Source: Clostridia bacterium
GTDB taxonomy: Bacteria; Bacillota; Clostridia; Lachnospirales; Anaerotignaceae
Assembly: GCA_022786605.1 (NCBI GenBank)
Contig: JALFWW010000016.1
Span: 124,001-188,000, forward strand
DNA: 64,000 nt
Reading direction: 5' to 3'
In this document: positions 25,403 through 35,193 of the stretch, one piece after another
Position numbering within the stretch: the first letter of the stretch is position 1
How the letters are laid out: every line of letters starts with the position of its first letter
The notes under the pieces: model-generated
Seen by the model: only the letters and a program-made list of their open reading frames with translations
Told to the model about the DNA's origin: nothing
The model's database searches: none
Program-made: the position numbers and the translations under genes

Positions 25403-26056
25403 ATGACAGAAGAAGAAAAAATCTTTGCTGGAAAAATGTTTGACCCAAGAAAACAGGAATTAAAGGACATTAAACATAAAGCCCATATTGCCTGTCAGAA
25501 ATATAATGCCATGGACGAATATGATCCAGAAAGGAGCCCCATCATTCGAGAATTTATTGGAAAAATCGGAAAGGTATACTATTTTCAAGGACCTATCCAG
25601 TTCAATTATGGTTCTCATACGTTTATTGGTGAGAATTTTTTTGCCAATTTCAATTTGACTGTCATGGATGATGCACGGATTTATATTGGTGATAATGTTT
25701 GTTTTGGTCCCAATGTTTCGTTGATGGCAACATCTCATCCGCTGATTGCACAGGAAAGAATGGGTTTGGATGATGAAGGCAAGACCACAATGGCGGAATA
25801 TGCCGACGAGATTCACATTGGAGATAATGTGTGGATCGCCTGCAATACTGTTGTCATTGGCGGCGTGCACATTGGGAATAATGTGGTCATTGGTGCGGGG
25901 AGTGTAGTCACAAAAGATATTCCTGATAATTATCTGGCTTATGGCAATCCCTGCAGACCCATCCGCCCTATTACAGAGGCAGATAGCAAGAAATCGTTGA
26001 TTTTGCCGGAAGATATGGAACATTTTTCATATAATCTGAAAAAATTTAAGAAATAA
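25403..26056 (+). CDS. Maltose/galactoside O-acetyltransferase family
   Basis: The 217-aa protein is a left-handed beta-helix acetyltransferase (LacA/Maa type) that moves acetyl from acetyl-CoA to a sugar. The N-terminal Mac domain carries EEEKIFAGKMFDP. Hexapeptide repeats follow, with the catalytic His in MATSHPL and a C-terminal VVIGAGSVVTKDIPDN. ATG 25403, in an ATGATG doublet, fits the AAGGAAGG site at 25387-25394 best. The natural acceptor is unknown. Relative to LacA it is slightly long, with an extra acidic C-terminal tail. Confidence 0.87.
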   Translation: MTEEEKIFAGKMFDPRKQELKDIKHKAHIACQKYNAMDEYDPERSPIIREFIGKIGKVYYFQGPIQFNYGSHTFIGENFFANFNLTVMDDARIYIGDNVCFGPNVSLMATSHPLIAQERMGLDDEGKTTMAEYADEIHIGDNVWIACNTVVIGGVHIGNNVVIGAGSVVTKDIPDNYLAYGNPCRPIRPITEADSKKSLILPEDMEHFSYNLKKFKK

Positions 26057-26166
26057 GTATCATGAAAAAGACCCGGGGAAAATGTCTTCTTTTCCGAATA
26101 CTTGTCCGTTTTTATCATAGAAAAGATGTTTTTCGCATAGGATAAAAGAAAAACGGAGGGAAGAAC

Positions 26167-26958
26167 ATGCAATTTTTCCGTGCGATTTATTTCAAGAAAA
26201 AATATGTGGTTTTAGGGGCAGCGGTGTTAGCGGGCATTGGACTAGGTGTGCATTTTTTGCCGCCGGTGGCAGAATACACTTCGGCAGTGCTGACGGCGCA
26301 GACAAAACGGGAATTGCCCATTTATTGTGTGCAGACAGATGAGAAAAAAGTGGCAATCAGTTTTGATGCCGCATGGGGAGCGGATGATACAGATGAGCTG
26401 CTGCGAATTTTAGATGATAACGATGTAACAGCAACTTTTTTTCTGTGTGGGTACTGGGTGGATAAATATCCAGAAGAAGTGGAGAAAATTGCCGCCGCAG
26501 GGCATGACTTAGGCAATCACTCAGCAACGCATCCCCATATGAGCACCTTATCATCAGAGCAGATTACTCAGGAATTACAGGGATGCCATCAGGCGGTAAA
26601 AGAATTGACCGGCATTGATATGAATTTATTCCGCCCGCCATTTGGAGAGTATAACGATAACGTAATCCGAACGGCAAAGGAAAATGGGTATGATTCTATC
26701 CAGTGGGATGTGGATAGTCTAGACTGGAAAGAACAAGGCGTCCAAGCAGAAATCAATCAAGTTCTGAATCATAAGCATTTAGGAAACGGCTCTATCCTAT
26801 TGTTCCACAATGACGCAAAGTACACACCACAGGCTTTGGATACCATTTTAAAAGGCTTAAAAGAAAAAGGATATGATATTGTGCCTGTTTCTGAAATCAT
26901 ACATACTGGTGAATACACTGTAGACCATGAAGGCAGACAGGTTCCAGCAGAAGGATGA
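26167..26958 (+). CDS. PdaB-like polysaccharide deacetylase
   Basis: The 263-aa membrane-anchored protein has one N-terminal hydrophobic segment (about 14-32) and a NodB/CDA1 domain. The first motif reads ISFDAAWGADDT. HSATHPHMS is the metal His pair, FRPPFGEYN the RPP motif, and LLFHN the last His motif. This pattern resembles PdaB of spore-forming Firmicutes, which acts during sporulation, although the exact substrate is not settled. AGGGA-type ribosome site (26157-26161). A terminator follows at 26984. No recognisable forespore promoter was found. Confidence 0.83.
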   Translation: MQFFRAIYFKKKYVVLGAAVLAGIGLGVHFLPPVAEYTSAVLTAQTKRELPIYCVQTDEKKVAISFDAAWGADDTDELLRILDDNDVTATFFLCGYWVDKYPEEVEKIAAAGHDLGNHSATHPHMSTLSSEQITQELQGCHQAVKELTGIDMNLFRPPFGEYNDNVIRTAKENGYDSIQWDVDSLDWKEQGVQAEINQVLNHKHLGNGSILLFHNDAKYTPQALDTILKGLKEKGYDIVPVSEIIHTGEYTVDHEGRQVPAEG

Positions 26959-26983
26959 TGTTAAGAAGAAAATATAGAAAAAA

Positions 26984-27017
26984 GAATCCCCTTTTCTGTG
27001 CAGAGAAGGGGATTTTT
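26984..27017. terminator. Convergent terminator
   Basis: AATCCCCTT pairs with AAGGGGATT around a TTCTGTGCAGAG inner loop. T-runs follow on both strands, ending the deacetylase and RCC1 genes. Confidence 0.8.
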
Positions 27018-27044
27018 CAATCTGTGGTATATTAGCATCATTTA

Positions 27045-28667
27045 TCAGGTTAATGGCAGTGGGATTTCCACTGGTTCTGTCGGCTGGACTTTTCCGTCAT
27101 AGACGGTTACAACGGAGAAATTCATTAGTTTTCCATCATTTGTCATGGCAAAAATATCTCCGCACACGCCGTCGATCCATGCAACGTTATCAAGGATTTT
27201 TCTGCGATTGATTTCATAGGGAGAATCAAAACTGTCATTGATCTCAACAACATCATTATAGCCGCAGATGGACAGACTGCCATTTGTACCGAAAGAAAAG
27301 ACAGTATCGTCAATGGTCTGGATGTGGTCAACATTTTCTTGTAAAAGGACGGGCGATGTAAGCTCCGGTTGATCGTTGGAAAAAGAGGAAATGTTGAATC
27401 CACTACCCCAAAGGGTGTTGTCCTGTTTCACAAAATATAGTGATGCATAAAGGGGGCAATAATCTTTGACATTGTCTGTAATTTTTACAGGAAGAAGTAC
27501 AGGTTCTGTATTTCCGGTGCAAAGCTGTCCGCATCGGTTATAGCCCCAGCCCCATAAACTGCCGTCTTTTTTGATTGCGAAAGAAAGGTTGGTGTACATG
27601 TTGATGTCTGTTTCAATTTCTGCTACGTCGTCCAAGATTTTTACAGGAGATAATGCGGATTCTGTGGTACCGTTTCCTAGGTTACCCTCGCCATTGTATC
27701 CCCATGCCCAAAGACTGTCATCCTCCCGCAGGGCAAAGGCGTTGGTATATGTATCGAAAGCACCATTGCTGGGACAAGCGGTGCAGGTAAATGTTTTCAC
27801 ATGATCCAGAACTTTGGTAGGTATTGATACCGTTTCCGTTGTGCCATTTCCCACAGCGCCATATTGGTTGTATCCCCATGCCCATAAAGTCCCGTCTGTT
27901 TTCAGTGCGTACATGGTAGGCTCGCCGCGGTCACGGCTGCGATAGAATTTCGCCACATGATCAGCGATGATCGTTGGTGATGAACTTCTGATGTATGATT
28001 CTCCCTTGTTTGATTCTCCCTGACCCAATTCCCCATACCGGCATTTACCCCAAGACCACAAATAACCATCCTGATCTATGGCAAAACTGGTACTGGTATC
28101 TAAATCTGTATGTACGGCTTGTTTCACTATACACCTTGGTGTTTTCATTTCCTCTTTCGTTAGACCAACCATTCCTGAAATATATCTGGTTTGATCACCC
28201 CAGACATATAAGTCCCCATTGGCAGTGATGGCATGTTCCATATTTGGCACTGCTACATCATCCAGCAGTTTCTTCTTCGGGATAGAGGGGTTCATATCCG
28301 TAGGCAGTTCCCATAGAGAATTGTCTGTATCCAATACATAAAACAAATCATTATACATACCGGTAGGAACAACTGCTTTGATATTGTTCATCATAAGTTC
28401 TGGCTTTGTTGGCGGCAGAAAGGCATCGTAAATATAAGGAGTTTCTGGATAAACAGAATCCCATGCCCAAAGATTGTTGTCGGTGTCAACATAGAAATTC
28501 GTTTTTTTGTTAGATTCATATTTTTTAGCCGCATGAAAATAGAATCGGCTTTGATCTGTTTTTTCTGCAGCAGATGCATCCGTGTTGATGCAGGCACAAA
28601 AAGTGGATGCGCAAAGGAATGTCAAGGCAGTCATACAGGTATACATTTGAATCCTTTTTTTGTTCAT
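27045..28667 (-). CDS. Exported RCC1-repeat beta-propeller protein
   Basis: The 540-aa protein has an N-terminal export signal (about residues 1-33). Its FCAC might be a poor lipobox. A series of RCC1-type blades follows, recognisable from repeats of LWAWGYNxxGxLGNGTTE (for example near residues 200, 265, 320 and 375). Such bacterial propellers are extracellular and probably bind ligands or proteins; no catalytic site is seen. It lies 63 bp behind the unknown exported gene at 28731-29741 with no terminator between, so the two are likely co-transcribed. Confidence 0.82.
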   Translation of the reverse strand: MNKKRIQMYTCMTALTFLCASTFCACINTDASAAEKTDQSRFYFHAAKKYESNKKTNFYVDTDNNLWAWDSVYPETPYIYDAFLPPTKPELMMNNIKAVVPTGMYNDLFYVLDTDNSLWELPTDMNPSIPKKKLLDDVAVPNMEHAITANGDLYVWGDQTRYISGMVGLTKEEMKTPRCIVKQAVHTDLDTSTSFAIDQDGYLWSWGKCRYGELGQGESNKGESYIRSSSPTIIADHVAKFYRSRDRGEPTMYALKTDGTLWAWGYNQYGAVGNGTTETVSIPTKVLDHVKTFTCTACPSNGAFDTYTNAFALREDDSLWAWGYNGEGNLGNGTTESALSPVKILDDVAEIETDINMYTNLSFAIKKDGSLWGWGYNRCGQLCTGNTEPVLLPVKITDNVKDYCPLYASLYFVKQDNTLWGSGFNISSFSNDQPELTSPVLLQENVDHIQTIDDTVFSFGTNGSLSICGYNDVVEINDSFDSPYEINRRKILDNVAWIDGVCGDIFAMTNDGKLMNFSVVTVYDGKVQPTEPVEIPLPLT

Positions 28668-28730
28668 AGAAATATCTTTCCCCCTTTGGCGTCTGAAATA
28701 TTGATGCAGATATAAAAAATATGAAGATTT

Positions 28731-29741
28731 CTAATAGATGGTATATATAAAATCTAAAATATTCCGATGATTCGAAGGTAAATCACCTTCATGAAAAACA
28801 GTATCGATTTTTTTCGTCTGAAAATCATAAATATATAAGTTTGATTCCCATGCATCATTTCTCCCAAGTATAAAGATGCGGCTGCCATCATCTGTGGGAT
28901 AGAAAGAATATACTTCATAAATTCCTGGAATAGGAAAATCAGACACTGTTCCGGAAGAAATCTCCAACAGCTTTAATACTCTTGGTTCAGGGGAAACCAT
29001 CATTTTGTCCGCTGTCATCAAAATGTGATTTTCATCCAGTTGTCTGGTCAGACAGATTTCAAAGTCTTCCGTATGATACAATGTTTGCTGATTTTGAAAT
29101 CCTTCCTCCATCATTACAATGTTTTTCGGGCGAATATGGGTTTCGGCAGTCACACGATGTGTACGCATTTCCGCATCAGAGTGTGTTAAGGCAAGTAATT
29201 TTTTTAGACGATGATGATAAGAAAGAGAAGTATACCAGGTATCATCATCAGTTTCATCAAGATAAGTGATTTCATAAGTGTCCATATTAAAAATCGCGGG
29301 CTTCATAACGGTGCTGTATTGCGGCGCCACATTTAGATAGAGTTTGTCATTGACAACAAACATGTCATTGAATTCATTTTTACCGAAAGTGATCTGTTTT
29401 GATTCTTTTGTATCCAGGTCATATTGGAATAAGTTATCATATCCTGCACCGATTTTATCATCGCTGTAAAATACGCAGTTTCTTTTTCTGTCGTAATATG
29501 CGACAGGATAGGTGGGATCCACGGGGAGGTCTGCAATGAGATTCGCTTTTTTTTCGGCAATGTCATATGCAAACAAAGCCATTGTGATGCCATGAGAAGT
29601 ATCTATTCCATTTCGATAATTTAAAGTAACAATTTGGAGATATTCTTTTTTGGGCGTTTGGTGCCAATATAAATATGAAAACAGACAGATAGTGCCCCAG
29701 AGCAGCAATAAGATTGGTAAAAAATGTTTTTTGTTTGGCAT
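28731..29741 (-). CDS. Membrane-anchored protein, probable beta-propeller, unknown function
   Basis: I do not recognise a named family. The 336-aa product has one N-terminal membrane segment (about 8-25). The rest is a beta-rich extracellular part with repeated blocks of the type xxxYDxxxKxxxxI (for example DLDTKESKQITFG and YDFQTKKIDTVF), which suggest a TolB/WD-like propeller. The start has an AAGGGGGG ribosome site directly upstream. It precedes the RCC1-repeat gene in what looks like a two-gene unit, so both may be surface propeller proteins of one system. Confidence 0.65.
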   Translation of the reverse strand: MPNKKHFLPILLLLWGTICLFSYLYWHQTPKKEYLQIVTLNYRNGIDTSHGITMALFAYDIAEKKANLIADLPVDPTYPVAYYDRKRNCVFYSDDKIGAGYDNLFQYDLDTKESKQITFGKNEFNDMFVVNDKLYLNVAPQYSTVMKPAIFNMDTYEITYLDETDDDTWYTSLSYHHRLKKLLALTHSDAEMRTHRVTAETHIRPKNIVMMEEGFQNQQTLYHTEDFEICLTRQLDENHILMTADKMMVSPEPRVLKLLEISSGTVSDFPIPGIYEVYSFYPTDDGSRIFILGRNDAWESNLYIYDFQTKKIDTVFHEGDLPSNHRNILDFIYTIY

Positions 29742-30016
29742 AAGAATTCCCCCCTTTTGATCTATGCCGTGGATGATAGGAGTCCCTTTTCTTTTAAAGT
29801 AGCATAAATGTTTGTACTTGTATAGAAAGAACAGGTTTCCTGTGGGATTTTCGGCGTTTGGTCAGGAAAGCTTCTTTTTTTCTGTGCAGTTTTTTAGAAG
29901 AAAATTTTAAAGAAAATCTTAACAATTTCCATTTTTGTTTTTTCTGTGTCTGGAAGGTGGTAAAATGCAAGTAGAGCATTTATGAAAACGCAGGAAAAAG
30001 CAAAGGATGTGCGGCA

Positions 30017-32050
30017 ATGAATTGGAAAAAACTTTTGTTTACAACCCTTGCGCTGGGATTATTGAGCGCAACGACCGTTTATGGGGAACAGGTCAAAATG
30101 GATTTATTTTATAACGGCAAACACCATGCCTATGCGGCAAAGGAAGTCAAGATCAGTATTGGCGGAAAAGAGATGGTTCCTAAGGACATGCCTGCGGTCA
30201 TCATTGACGGCAGAACTATGCTGCCTATGCGGCAGATTGCCCAGGAACTGGGATGTGAAGTGAATTGGAACGAAGCGGCAAAACAGATTTACGTCATGCG
30301 GGAAAACGATATTGTTGTTTTTACAGTAGACAGCAAAACGGGATATGAAAATGGGCAGGAATTTACCATGGATGTTCCGGCGACCATTGTCAATGACAGA
30401 ACCATGCTGCCTGTTCGGGCATTGGCAGATGCCCTGCATTTGGATATCAAATGGGACGACCCTAACAGAACCGTTTACATCAATAGCGGTGACACAGGAA
30501 CGAAGGACGAACCAACAACGCCAGAAAGCGGACAGACTACTGCAGCCACGTTGACAGGCATCCAGATGCCATCCGCAAAAGATGCGGAACAGATATTTAC
30601 CATTCAAGCGGACACTCCTATCGAACGGTATGAAAAAACCTTTGTAGATGACCAGAAGATCGTTTTGGATTTCTATGGCGCAAAAAGCAGCCTTTCTGGT
30701 GAAATCACAAAAACAAACAGTGATATTGTCACAGGAATACGTACAGCGGTACATGAAAATAACGGCAATCCTTTTACCCGTGTAGTATTTGATTTGAGCG
30801 GGAAAAAAGACTATGAAGTGACACAGAGTGCGGATAAGAAAAATATCACTATTTCTTTCAGCAAAACAACAGTGGACAAGATTTCCGCTGTCCACAATCA
30901 AAATAAAGACATCATTACCATTTCCGGGACAGGTTCTTTTGGAGCCAGTGTGACCATGACTTCTGATCCTCAGAAGATTGTTGTGACCATTCCCAATTGC
31001 CAGTCTAATTTGAATGATAAAATCAATACGGATGAACTTCAATATGTTTTGGACGGAAAAGTGGATACATCCAAAGGCAATGTGGTGGAAATGGCATTTG
31101 ACGTGGAAGATCTGGTGCAGTACAGCTACCGGGAAGAAAACCAGAGCTTGATTCTGGAAGTTTATCCCACTACATTGAAAAATATGCGTTATGACAAAAC
31201 TGCCAATGTGCTTTATCTGGACAAAAAAGATAAGATAGATACAGGCAGTGTCAAGTTTGAAGATCATTATCTGGATGGATATTTTGATGTGATATTGCCG
31301 GGAGATTATGAAAGCGCTTATGGTTATGGTACATACGATGTGAAAGGAACTGTGGTGGAAAAGATAGATGTTTCCACAAAGAATGGCAGTACCACATTCC
31401 GTTTCCAGCAGAACCGCATCAGTGTATATCAGGTGACAGATGAAGGAGACAGCTATGCCATCCGTGTGAAAAATCCAAAAGAAGTCTATGACAAAGTATT
31501 GCTGCTGGATGCGGGACATGGCGGAAAAGACCCAGGCACCAGCGGAAATGGTATGCTGGAGAAGAATTTGAATCTGACCATTGCCCAAAAAGTCGAACAG
31601 AAATTGCAGGGCAGCGGCATCAAGGTATATATGACCAGAAACAGTGATGTGTATCCAGAAAACAGCACGAGAGCAAAAACAGCCAATGATGTTGCCGATT
31701 TGATGGTTTCCATACACATGAATTCTGGTCCGGAAACAGCCAATGGCACAGAAACCCTGTATCAAGTCCATGCCAATGATAACGGCGCAAGGCTGACCAG
31801 TAAGCAGCTGGCGGAAATTTTGCAGGGGAAAATGGTTTCTGCCACAGGCAATACCAACCGCGGGGCAAAACTCTGGACAGATGTATTGATTTTGAACAGA
31901 ACTACAGTGCCGGCAGTCATTGTGGAAGTGATTTTCATTACAAACACAGGGGATGCACTGAAAATTTCCAATCCAACTTATCAGGATCAGGTAGCACAGG
32001 CAATCGCTGATGGCATTAAAGAAGCGACAGGAAAATATCCTCTGCGATAA
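30017..32050 (+). CDS. N-acetylmuramoyl-L-alanine amidase (Amidase_3) with AMIN and wall domains
   Basis: The 677-aa exported hydrolase cuts the amide bond between N-acetylmuramic acid and the stem peptide. Order: signal peptide (1-23), copper-amine-oxidase-N-like domain (about 25-155, motifs MLPMRQIAQELG and MLPVRALADALH), an acidic Thr/Pro linker, two AMIN-type beta domains (about 175-390), a further beta domain, and a zinc Amidase_3 domain (about 495-675). Zinc ligands are in LLLDAGHGGKDPG, the Glu of MLEKNLNL, and SIHMN; the catalytic Glu is in VIVEVIFITN. It shares the first domain type with the protein at 6924-8036. The 275-bp divergent region upstream (29742-30016) shows no convincing promoter. 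Confidence 0.93.
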   Translation: MNWKKLLFTTLALGLLSATTVYGEQVKMDLFYNGKHHAYAAKEVKISIGGKEMVPKDMPAVIIDGRTMLPMRQIAQELGCEVNWNEAAKQIYVMRENDIVVFTVDSKTGYENGQEFTMDVPATIVNDRTMLPVRALADALHLDIKWDDPNRTVYINSGDTGTKDEPTTPESGQTTAATLTGIQMPSAKDAEQIFTIQADTPIERYEKTFVDDQKIVLDFYGAKSSLSGEITKTNSDIVTGIRTAVHENNGNPFTRVVFDLSGKKDYEVTQSADKKNITISFSKTTVDKISAVHNQNKDIITISGTGSFGASVTMTSDPQKIVVTIPNCQSNLNDKINTDELQYVLDGKVDTSKGNVVEMAFDVEDLVQYSYREENQSLILEVYPTTLKNMRYDKTANVLYLDKKDKIDTGSVKFEDHYLDGYFDVILPGDYESAYGYGTYDVKGTVVEKIDVSTKNGSTTFRFQQNRISVYQVTDEGDSYAIRVKNPKEVYDKVLLLDAGHGGKDPGTSGNGMLEKNLNLTIAQKVEQKLQGSGIKVYMTRNSDVYPENSTRAKTANDVADLMVSIHMNSGPETANGTETLYQVHANDNGARLTSKQLAEILQGKMVSATGNTNRGAKLWTDVLILNRTTVPAVIVEVIFITNTGDALKISNPTYQDQVAQAIADGIKEATGKYPLR

Positions 32051-32070
32051 AATTTCTATCATTCAAAGAA

Positions 32071-32120
32071 AAAGCACCTCTGATTTCCTTTGTTCAGGAA
32101 AAGGAGGTGTTTTCTTTTTG
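32071..32120. terminator. Convergent terminator
   Basis: AAAGCACCTC pairs with GAGGTGTTTT, followed by CTTTTT, between the amidase and pucR genes. Confidence 0.75.
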
Positions 32121-33689
32121 TCAGTTATCCATTTTCTGATACCGCCATAATGCCAAAGCCATATAAAAATCGTAGGCGGCAGGCATCAGTGTAAAGTTGG
32201 TATTGGTCAGCTGCCGGACTTTGTTCAGGCGATAGGTAACGGTATTTCGGTGAAGAAATAGAGTCTGGGCAGTAAGATTTAATTTGCTGTCGCAGTCGAT
32301 CATGTAAACCCCCAATGTGGTCAGCAGGTCATCGCTGTCCTGTCTGAGTATTTCCATCAGATTGGAGAGGTATTTTGTGCGTTTGTTTTCTGTTTCCGCC
32401 AAAGCAATGATTTCCTGAGAGAGCATGATATCATGGGTATCCCAGTTTCTGCGGTTTTGGAATATTTTGTATAAAGCTGGCAGGCTTTTGCGGAAATCCA
32501 TATAGGTTCTTTTCAAAGCGGCAATGTCTTTGCTGCCTTCGTTCATAAAGAATGTGGCTTTGGGATCGAATTTGTCTGTATAACGCCATAATTCCTCAAA
32601 AAGCGCGGCATCCATGCTGTTTGTCAGGTCAAAAGCCGAAAGAATGACAATCTGATGATCAATGATATCTTCCAGAAAGTATTTTTTGTAATCATAGAAA
32701 AATTTCAACAGGTGTGCTCTCAGTTCCTGAATATCCCCGCCGCCGGGAGAAACGATGATGAGATTGGCAATGCGGGAAAAGGGGATACCTGCCGCGTTGA
32801 GATAGCGGTTTGCTGCCCCGGTTTCTGTTTTGAAAATCAGAGAAAGCAGTGTTTCCGGTGATGACAAATCCAGAGAATACCCCCAAAGTGTGGAGAAGAA
32901 CAAGGTGCAGGTACACATGTTGCGCAGTATGTTTTCGTCCAAAACAGTGTTGTGACAGGAGGCATACATTGTCATGCGGATGTTGGAGGCATAGGAAAAA
33001 TCCATTTTGTAGATATGTACCGTTTTGTCTTGCACCATCAAATCTTTTTGTCTGTATCCCGTTGCCGCATTATGAAACTGCTCATAAAAAAAGTCTGAAT
33101 CGCCGTTGATGTAGGTAGGGCGGTACTGAGACTGGAAGTAAAGCTGTGAAGCCCCTGTCAGCAGCAGATTGCATTTATAATGGTTGGAAATGATACTCAG
33201 CAGGTTTTCCATGGTACGGACTTCAAAAGGCAGCTGTTCCAACCGTTTTCTGGTGGTGTCGATAAAGTCCTGAGAGGCGCTTTGGTCTTGTATGATGGCA
33301 GTCATCACATCGGTGATGATGTCACTGTATTTGATGGAATAGTTTTCGGAACGCAGTTCAATAAGAGGCAGTTCCAGCTTATCCGCCAGATTGATGACCT
33401 TTTCGTCAATTTCCGATATGACAGCACCCACATAAAACAGCACCAGGGCAATAGCACCGGTGTCTGCCAGTTCTTTTAAGGCTTCACACTGCTTTTCCAC
33501 ATCGTCTTTAATGGCGTAAAAAGCGGAGATGATGAGCTCGTTTGGTGTAAATACATCGAAGTCGGAAAGGGAGAAGAACTCCATGACGGAAACAGAAGAT
33601 ACGATTTTATCCAGACCATTTTTGCCTGCCACAACATTTCCGAAGCTGAAAGAGGGCAGATTCAGGCAATCTCGAATGGTGATACTCAT
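32121..33689 (-). CDS. PucR-family transcriptional regulator
   Basis: The 522-aa regulator has the PucR N-terminal purine-catabolism sensor domain (about 1-125, starting SITIRDCLNLPSF) and a middle region. A C-terminal helix-turn-helix follows (about 455-515, TLFLHRNTVTYRLNKV). PucR proteins typically activate purine or hydantoin use genes. The ATG at 33689 follows AAGGAG; the six-residue upstream extension is rejected. It is divergent from an NCS1 permease and a DUF917 gene, its probable targets. Repeats of TGCACAAA lie in the shared upstream region. Confidence 0.88.
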   Translation of the reverse strand: MSITIRDCLNLPSFSFGNVVAGKNGLDKIVSSVSVMEFFSLSDFDVFTPNELIISAFYAIKDDVEKQCEALKELADTGAIALVLFYVGAVISEIDEKVINLADKLELPLIELRSENYSIKYSDIITDVMTAIIQDQSASQDFIDTTRKRLEQLPFEVRTMENLLSIISNHYKCNLLLTGASQLYFQSQYRPTYINGDSDFFYEQFHNAATGYRQKDLMVQDKTVHIYKMDFSYASNIRMTMYASCHNTVLDENILRNMCTCTLFFSTLWGYSLDLSSPETLLSLIFKTETGAANRYLNAAGIPFSRIANLIIVSPGGGDIQELRAHLLKFFYDYKKYFLEDIIDHQIVILSAFDLTNSMDAALFEELWRYTDKFDPKATFFMNEGSKDIAALKRTYMDFRKSLPALYKIFQNRRNWDTHDIMLSQEIIALAETENKRTKYLSNLMEILRQDSDDLLTTLGVYMIDCDSKLNLTAQTLFLHRNTVTYRLNKVRQLTNTNFTLMPAAYDFYMALALWRYQKMDN

Positions 33690-33721
33690 AAAAAATACTC
33701 CTTGCACAAAAATTTTCTGTT

Positions 33722-33750
33722 ATTATACTATGAAGTGACTATGGAAACAA
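33722..33750 (-). promoter_or_regulatory. Promoter of the pucR-like gene
   Basis: On the minus strand: TTGTTT (33750-33745), 17 bp, TATAAT (33727-33722). Confidence 0.65.
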
Positions 33751-33755
33751 CCTTT

Positions 33756-33805
33756 TTTGTGCATGTGCATAAAGAATATGTAGTGTTTTTTCTTGTATGC
33801 ACAAA
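33756..33805. promoter_or_regulatory. Inverted TTTGTGCAT / ATGCACAAA operator candidate
   Basis: TTTGTGCAT (33756-33764) and ATGCACAAA (33797-33805) are exact 9-bp inverted copies about four helical turns apart. A further TGCACAAA lies at 33703-33710. The position in the divergent pucR/permease region suggests regulator binding. Confidence 0.5.
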
Positions 33806-33870
33806 GTCAAATGAATGAGAACATGATAACATATAGAAAAACAAAGAAAGGAATCAGACAAAAGAGGGCT

Positions 33871-35172
33871 ATGGAAAAAGAGAAAAACACAAAAGACAAA
33901 AAAATAAAAGAAAATCAGAAAGAAACCACCGCATTGCAGGTGATTTCCGCTGAACAGCGAAAAGACTGGATTTCTCTGGCATTTGTGCAGGCAGGTATCT
34001 GTGTCTGTGTACCAGCGTTTCTGCTGGGTGCAATGTTGGCAGAGGCTATGCCAATCTGGCCAGCCATCATTTCCGGTTCTTTGGGCTATCTGGTGGTGGT
34101 CATTGGTATGGTCATTACAGGTATGATGGGCTGCGACCTTGGCGTTCCTTCCTGCACAGCATGTGAAGCCGGTTTCGGGAAAAAGGGTGCAAGATTTATT
34201 GTCAGCATCATTTTTGCCGTGAATTTGATCGGTTGGTTTGGTATCCAAAATGGTGTCTGTGGGGAAGCCTTTACCAATGGTTTGCAGGCAATGACGGGGA
34301 TTCACATTCCCGTTGTGGTATCCAATACCGTTTGGGGTCTCATTATGCTGTTAACAGCTGTTTTCGGTATGACAGCACTGGAAAAATTGGACAAGATTTC
34401 CATTCCGCTGTTGATGATTATTATGCTTTTTGGTTTGTATCTGGCATTCAAGATTTACGGCAGACAGGGTCTGGAAACAGAAACTGTGCAGACCATGAGT
34501 TTCATGGGCGGTGTAGCATTGTCCTTTAACTTTACAGCAGTGGGAACCATTAACGCGGCGGACTATACCAGATTCCAGAAGAGCAGAAAAGATACAGTGA
34601 AATCTGTATTCTACGGTGTATTCCCTATGGGGGTGATCACACTGATTATGGGTATCCTGCTGACAAAGATTTCTGGGGAATATGACATCAGCATGGTATT
34701 GATTGACGTTGGACTGCCTCTCTTCGGCATTGCAGCTATGATCATTTCCACTTGGACAACCAACTCCACCAATGCTTACAGCGGAGGTCTGAACATCGTT
34801 ATGGCGTTCAAACTGAAAGATAATAAAAGACGGGAAGCTACTCTTGTAGCGGGTATTCTGGGGATTGTGCTGTGCAACTTAGGTGTTTTGTCCCATATTG
34901 AAGGGGTGCTGAGTCTGCTTTCTTACGTAGTTTGCCCCATTGGCGGTGTCATCATTGCCGATTACTGGATTGTAGGCAAGGGCAAGAAAGAGAATTTCAG
35001 ACCCAAAGACAATGTGAACTGGTGCGGTGTGATTTCCTGGCTCATCGGTGCACTTTGCGCATACTATCTGGTGAAAATTGAATTTTCTGGTATTCTCATC
35101 GGTGGAATCGTTTATCTCATTTTAGAAAAATTCATGCCTTCCACTTCAAGAGATGGCATTTGTGAACAGTAA
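33871..35172 (+). CDS. NCS1 nucleobase/cytosine permease
   Basis: The protein (433 aa from the chosen start) is a twelve-helix symporter of the NCS1 family, like CodB, which imports cytosine, purines or hydantoins. It has a polar N-terminal tail and then the first helix after EQRKDWISLAFVQAG. The motifs GFGKKGARF and FNFTAVGTINAADYTRF fit CodB-like carriers. The start is uncertain: ATG 33871 has GAGGG only two bases upstream, and the frame is open back to 33793. It is 21 bp before the DUF917 gene and divergent from the PucR regulator, which points to one uptake and breakdown unit. Confidence 0.87.
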   Translation: MEKEKNTKDKKIKENQKETTALQVISAEQRKDWISLAFVQAGICVCVPAFLLGAMLAEAMPIWPAIISGSLGYLVVVIGMVITGMMGCDLGVPSCTACEAGFGKKGARFIVSIIFAVNLIGWFGIQNGVCGEAFTNGLQAMTGIHIPVVVSNTVWGLIMLLTAVFGMTALEKLDKISIPLLMIIMLFGLYLAFKIYGRQGLETETVQTMSFMGGVALSFNFTAVGTINAADYTRFQKSRKDTVKSVFYGVFPMGVITLIMGILLTKISGEYDISMVLIDVGLPLFGIAAMIISTWTTNSTNAYSGGLNIVMAFKLKDNKRREATLVAGILGIVLCNLGVLSHIEGVLSLLSYVVCPIGGVIIADYWIVGKGKKENFRPKDNVNWCGVISWLIGALCAYYLVKIEFSGILIGGIVYLILEKFMPSTSRDGICEQ

Positions 35173-35193
35173 AAAAAGAAAGGATGTAGCAAC

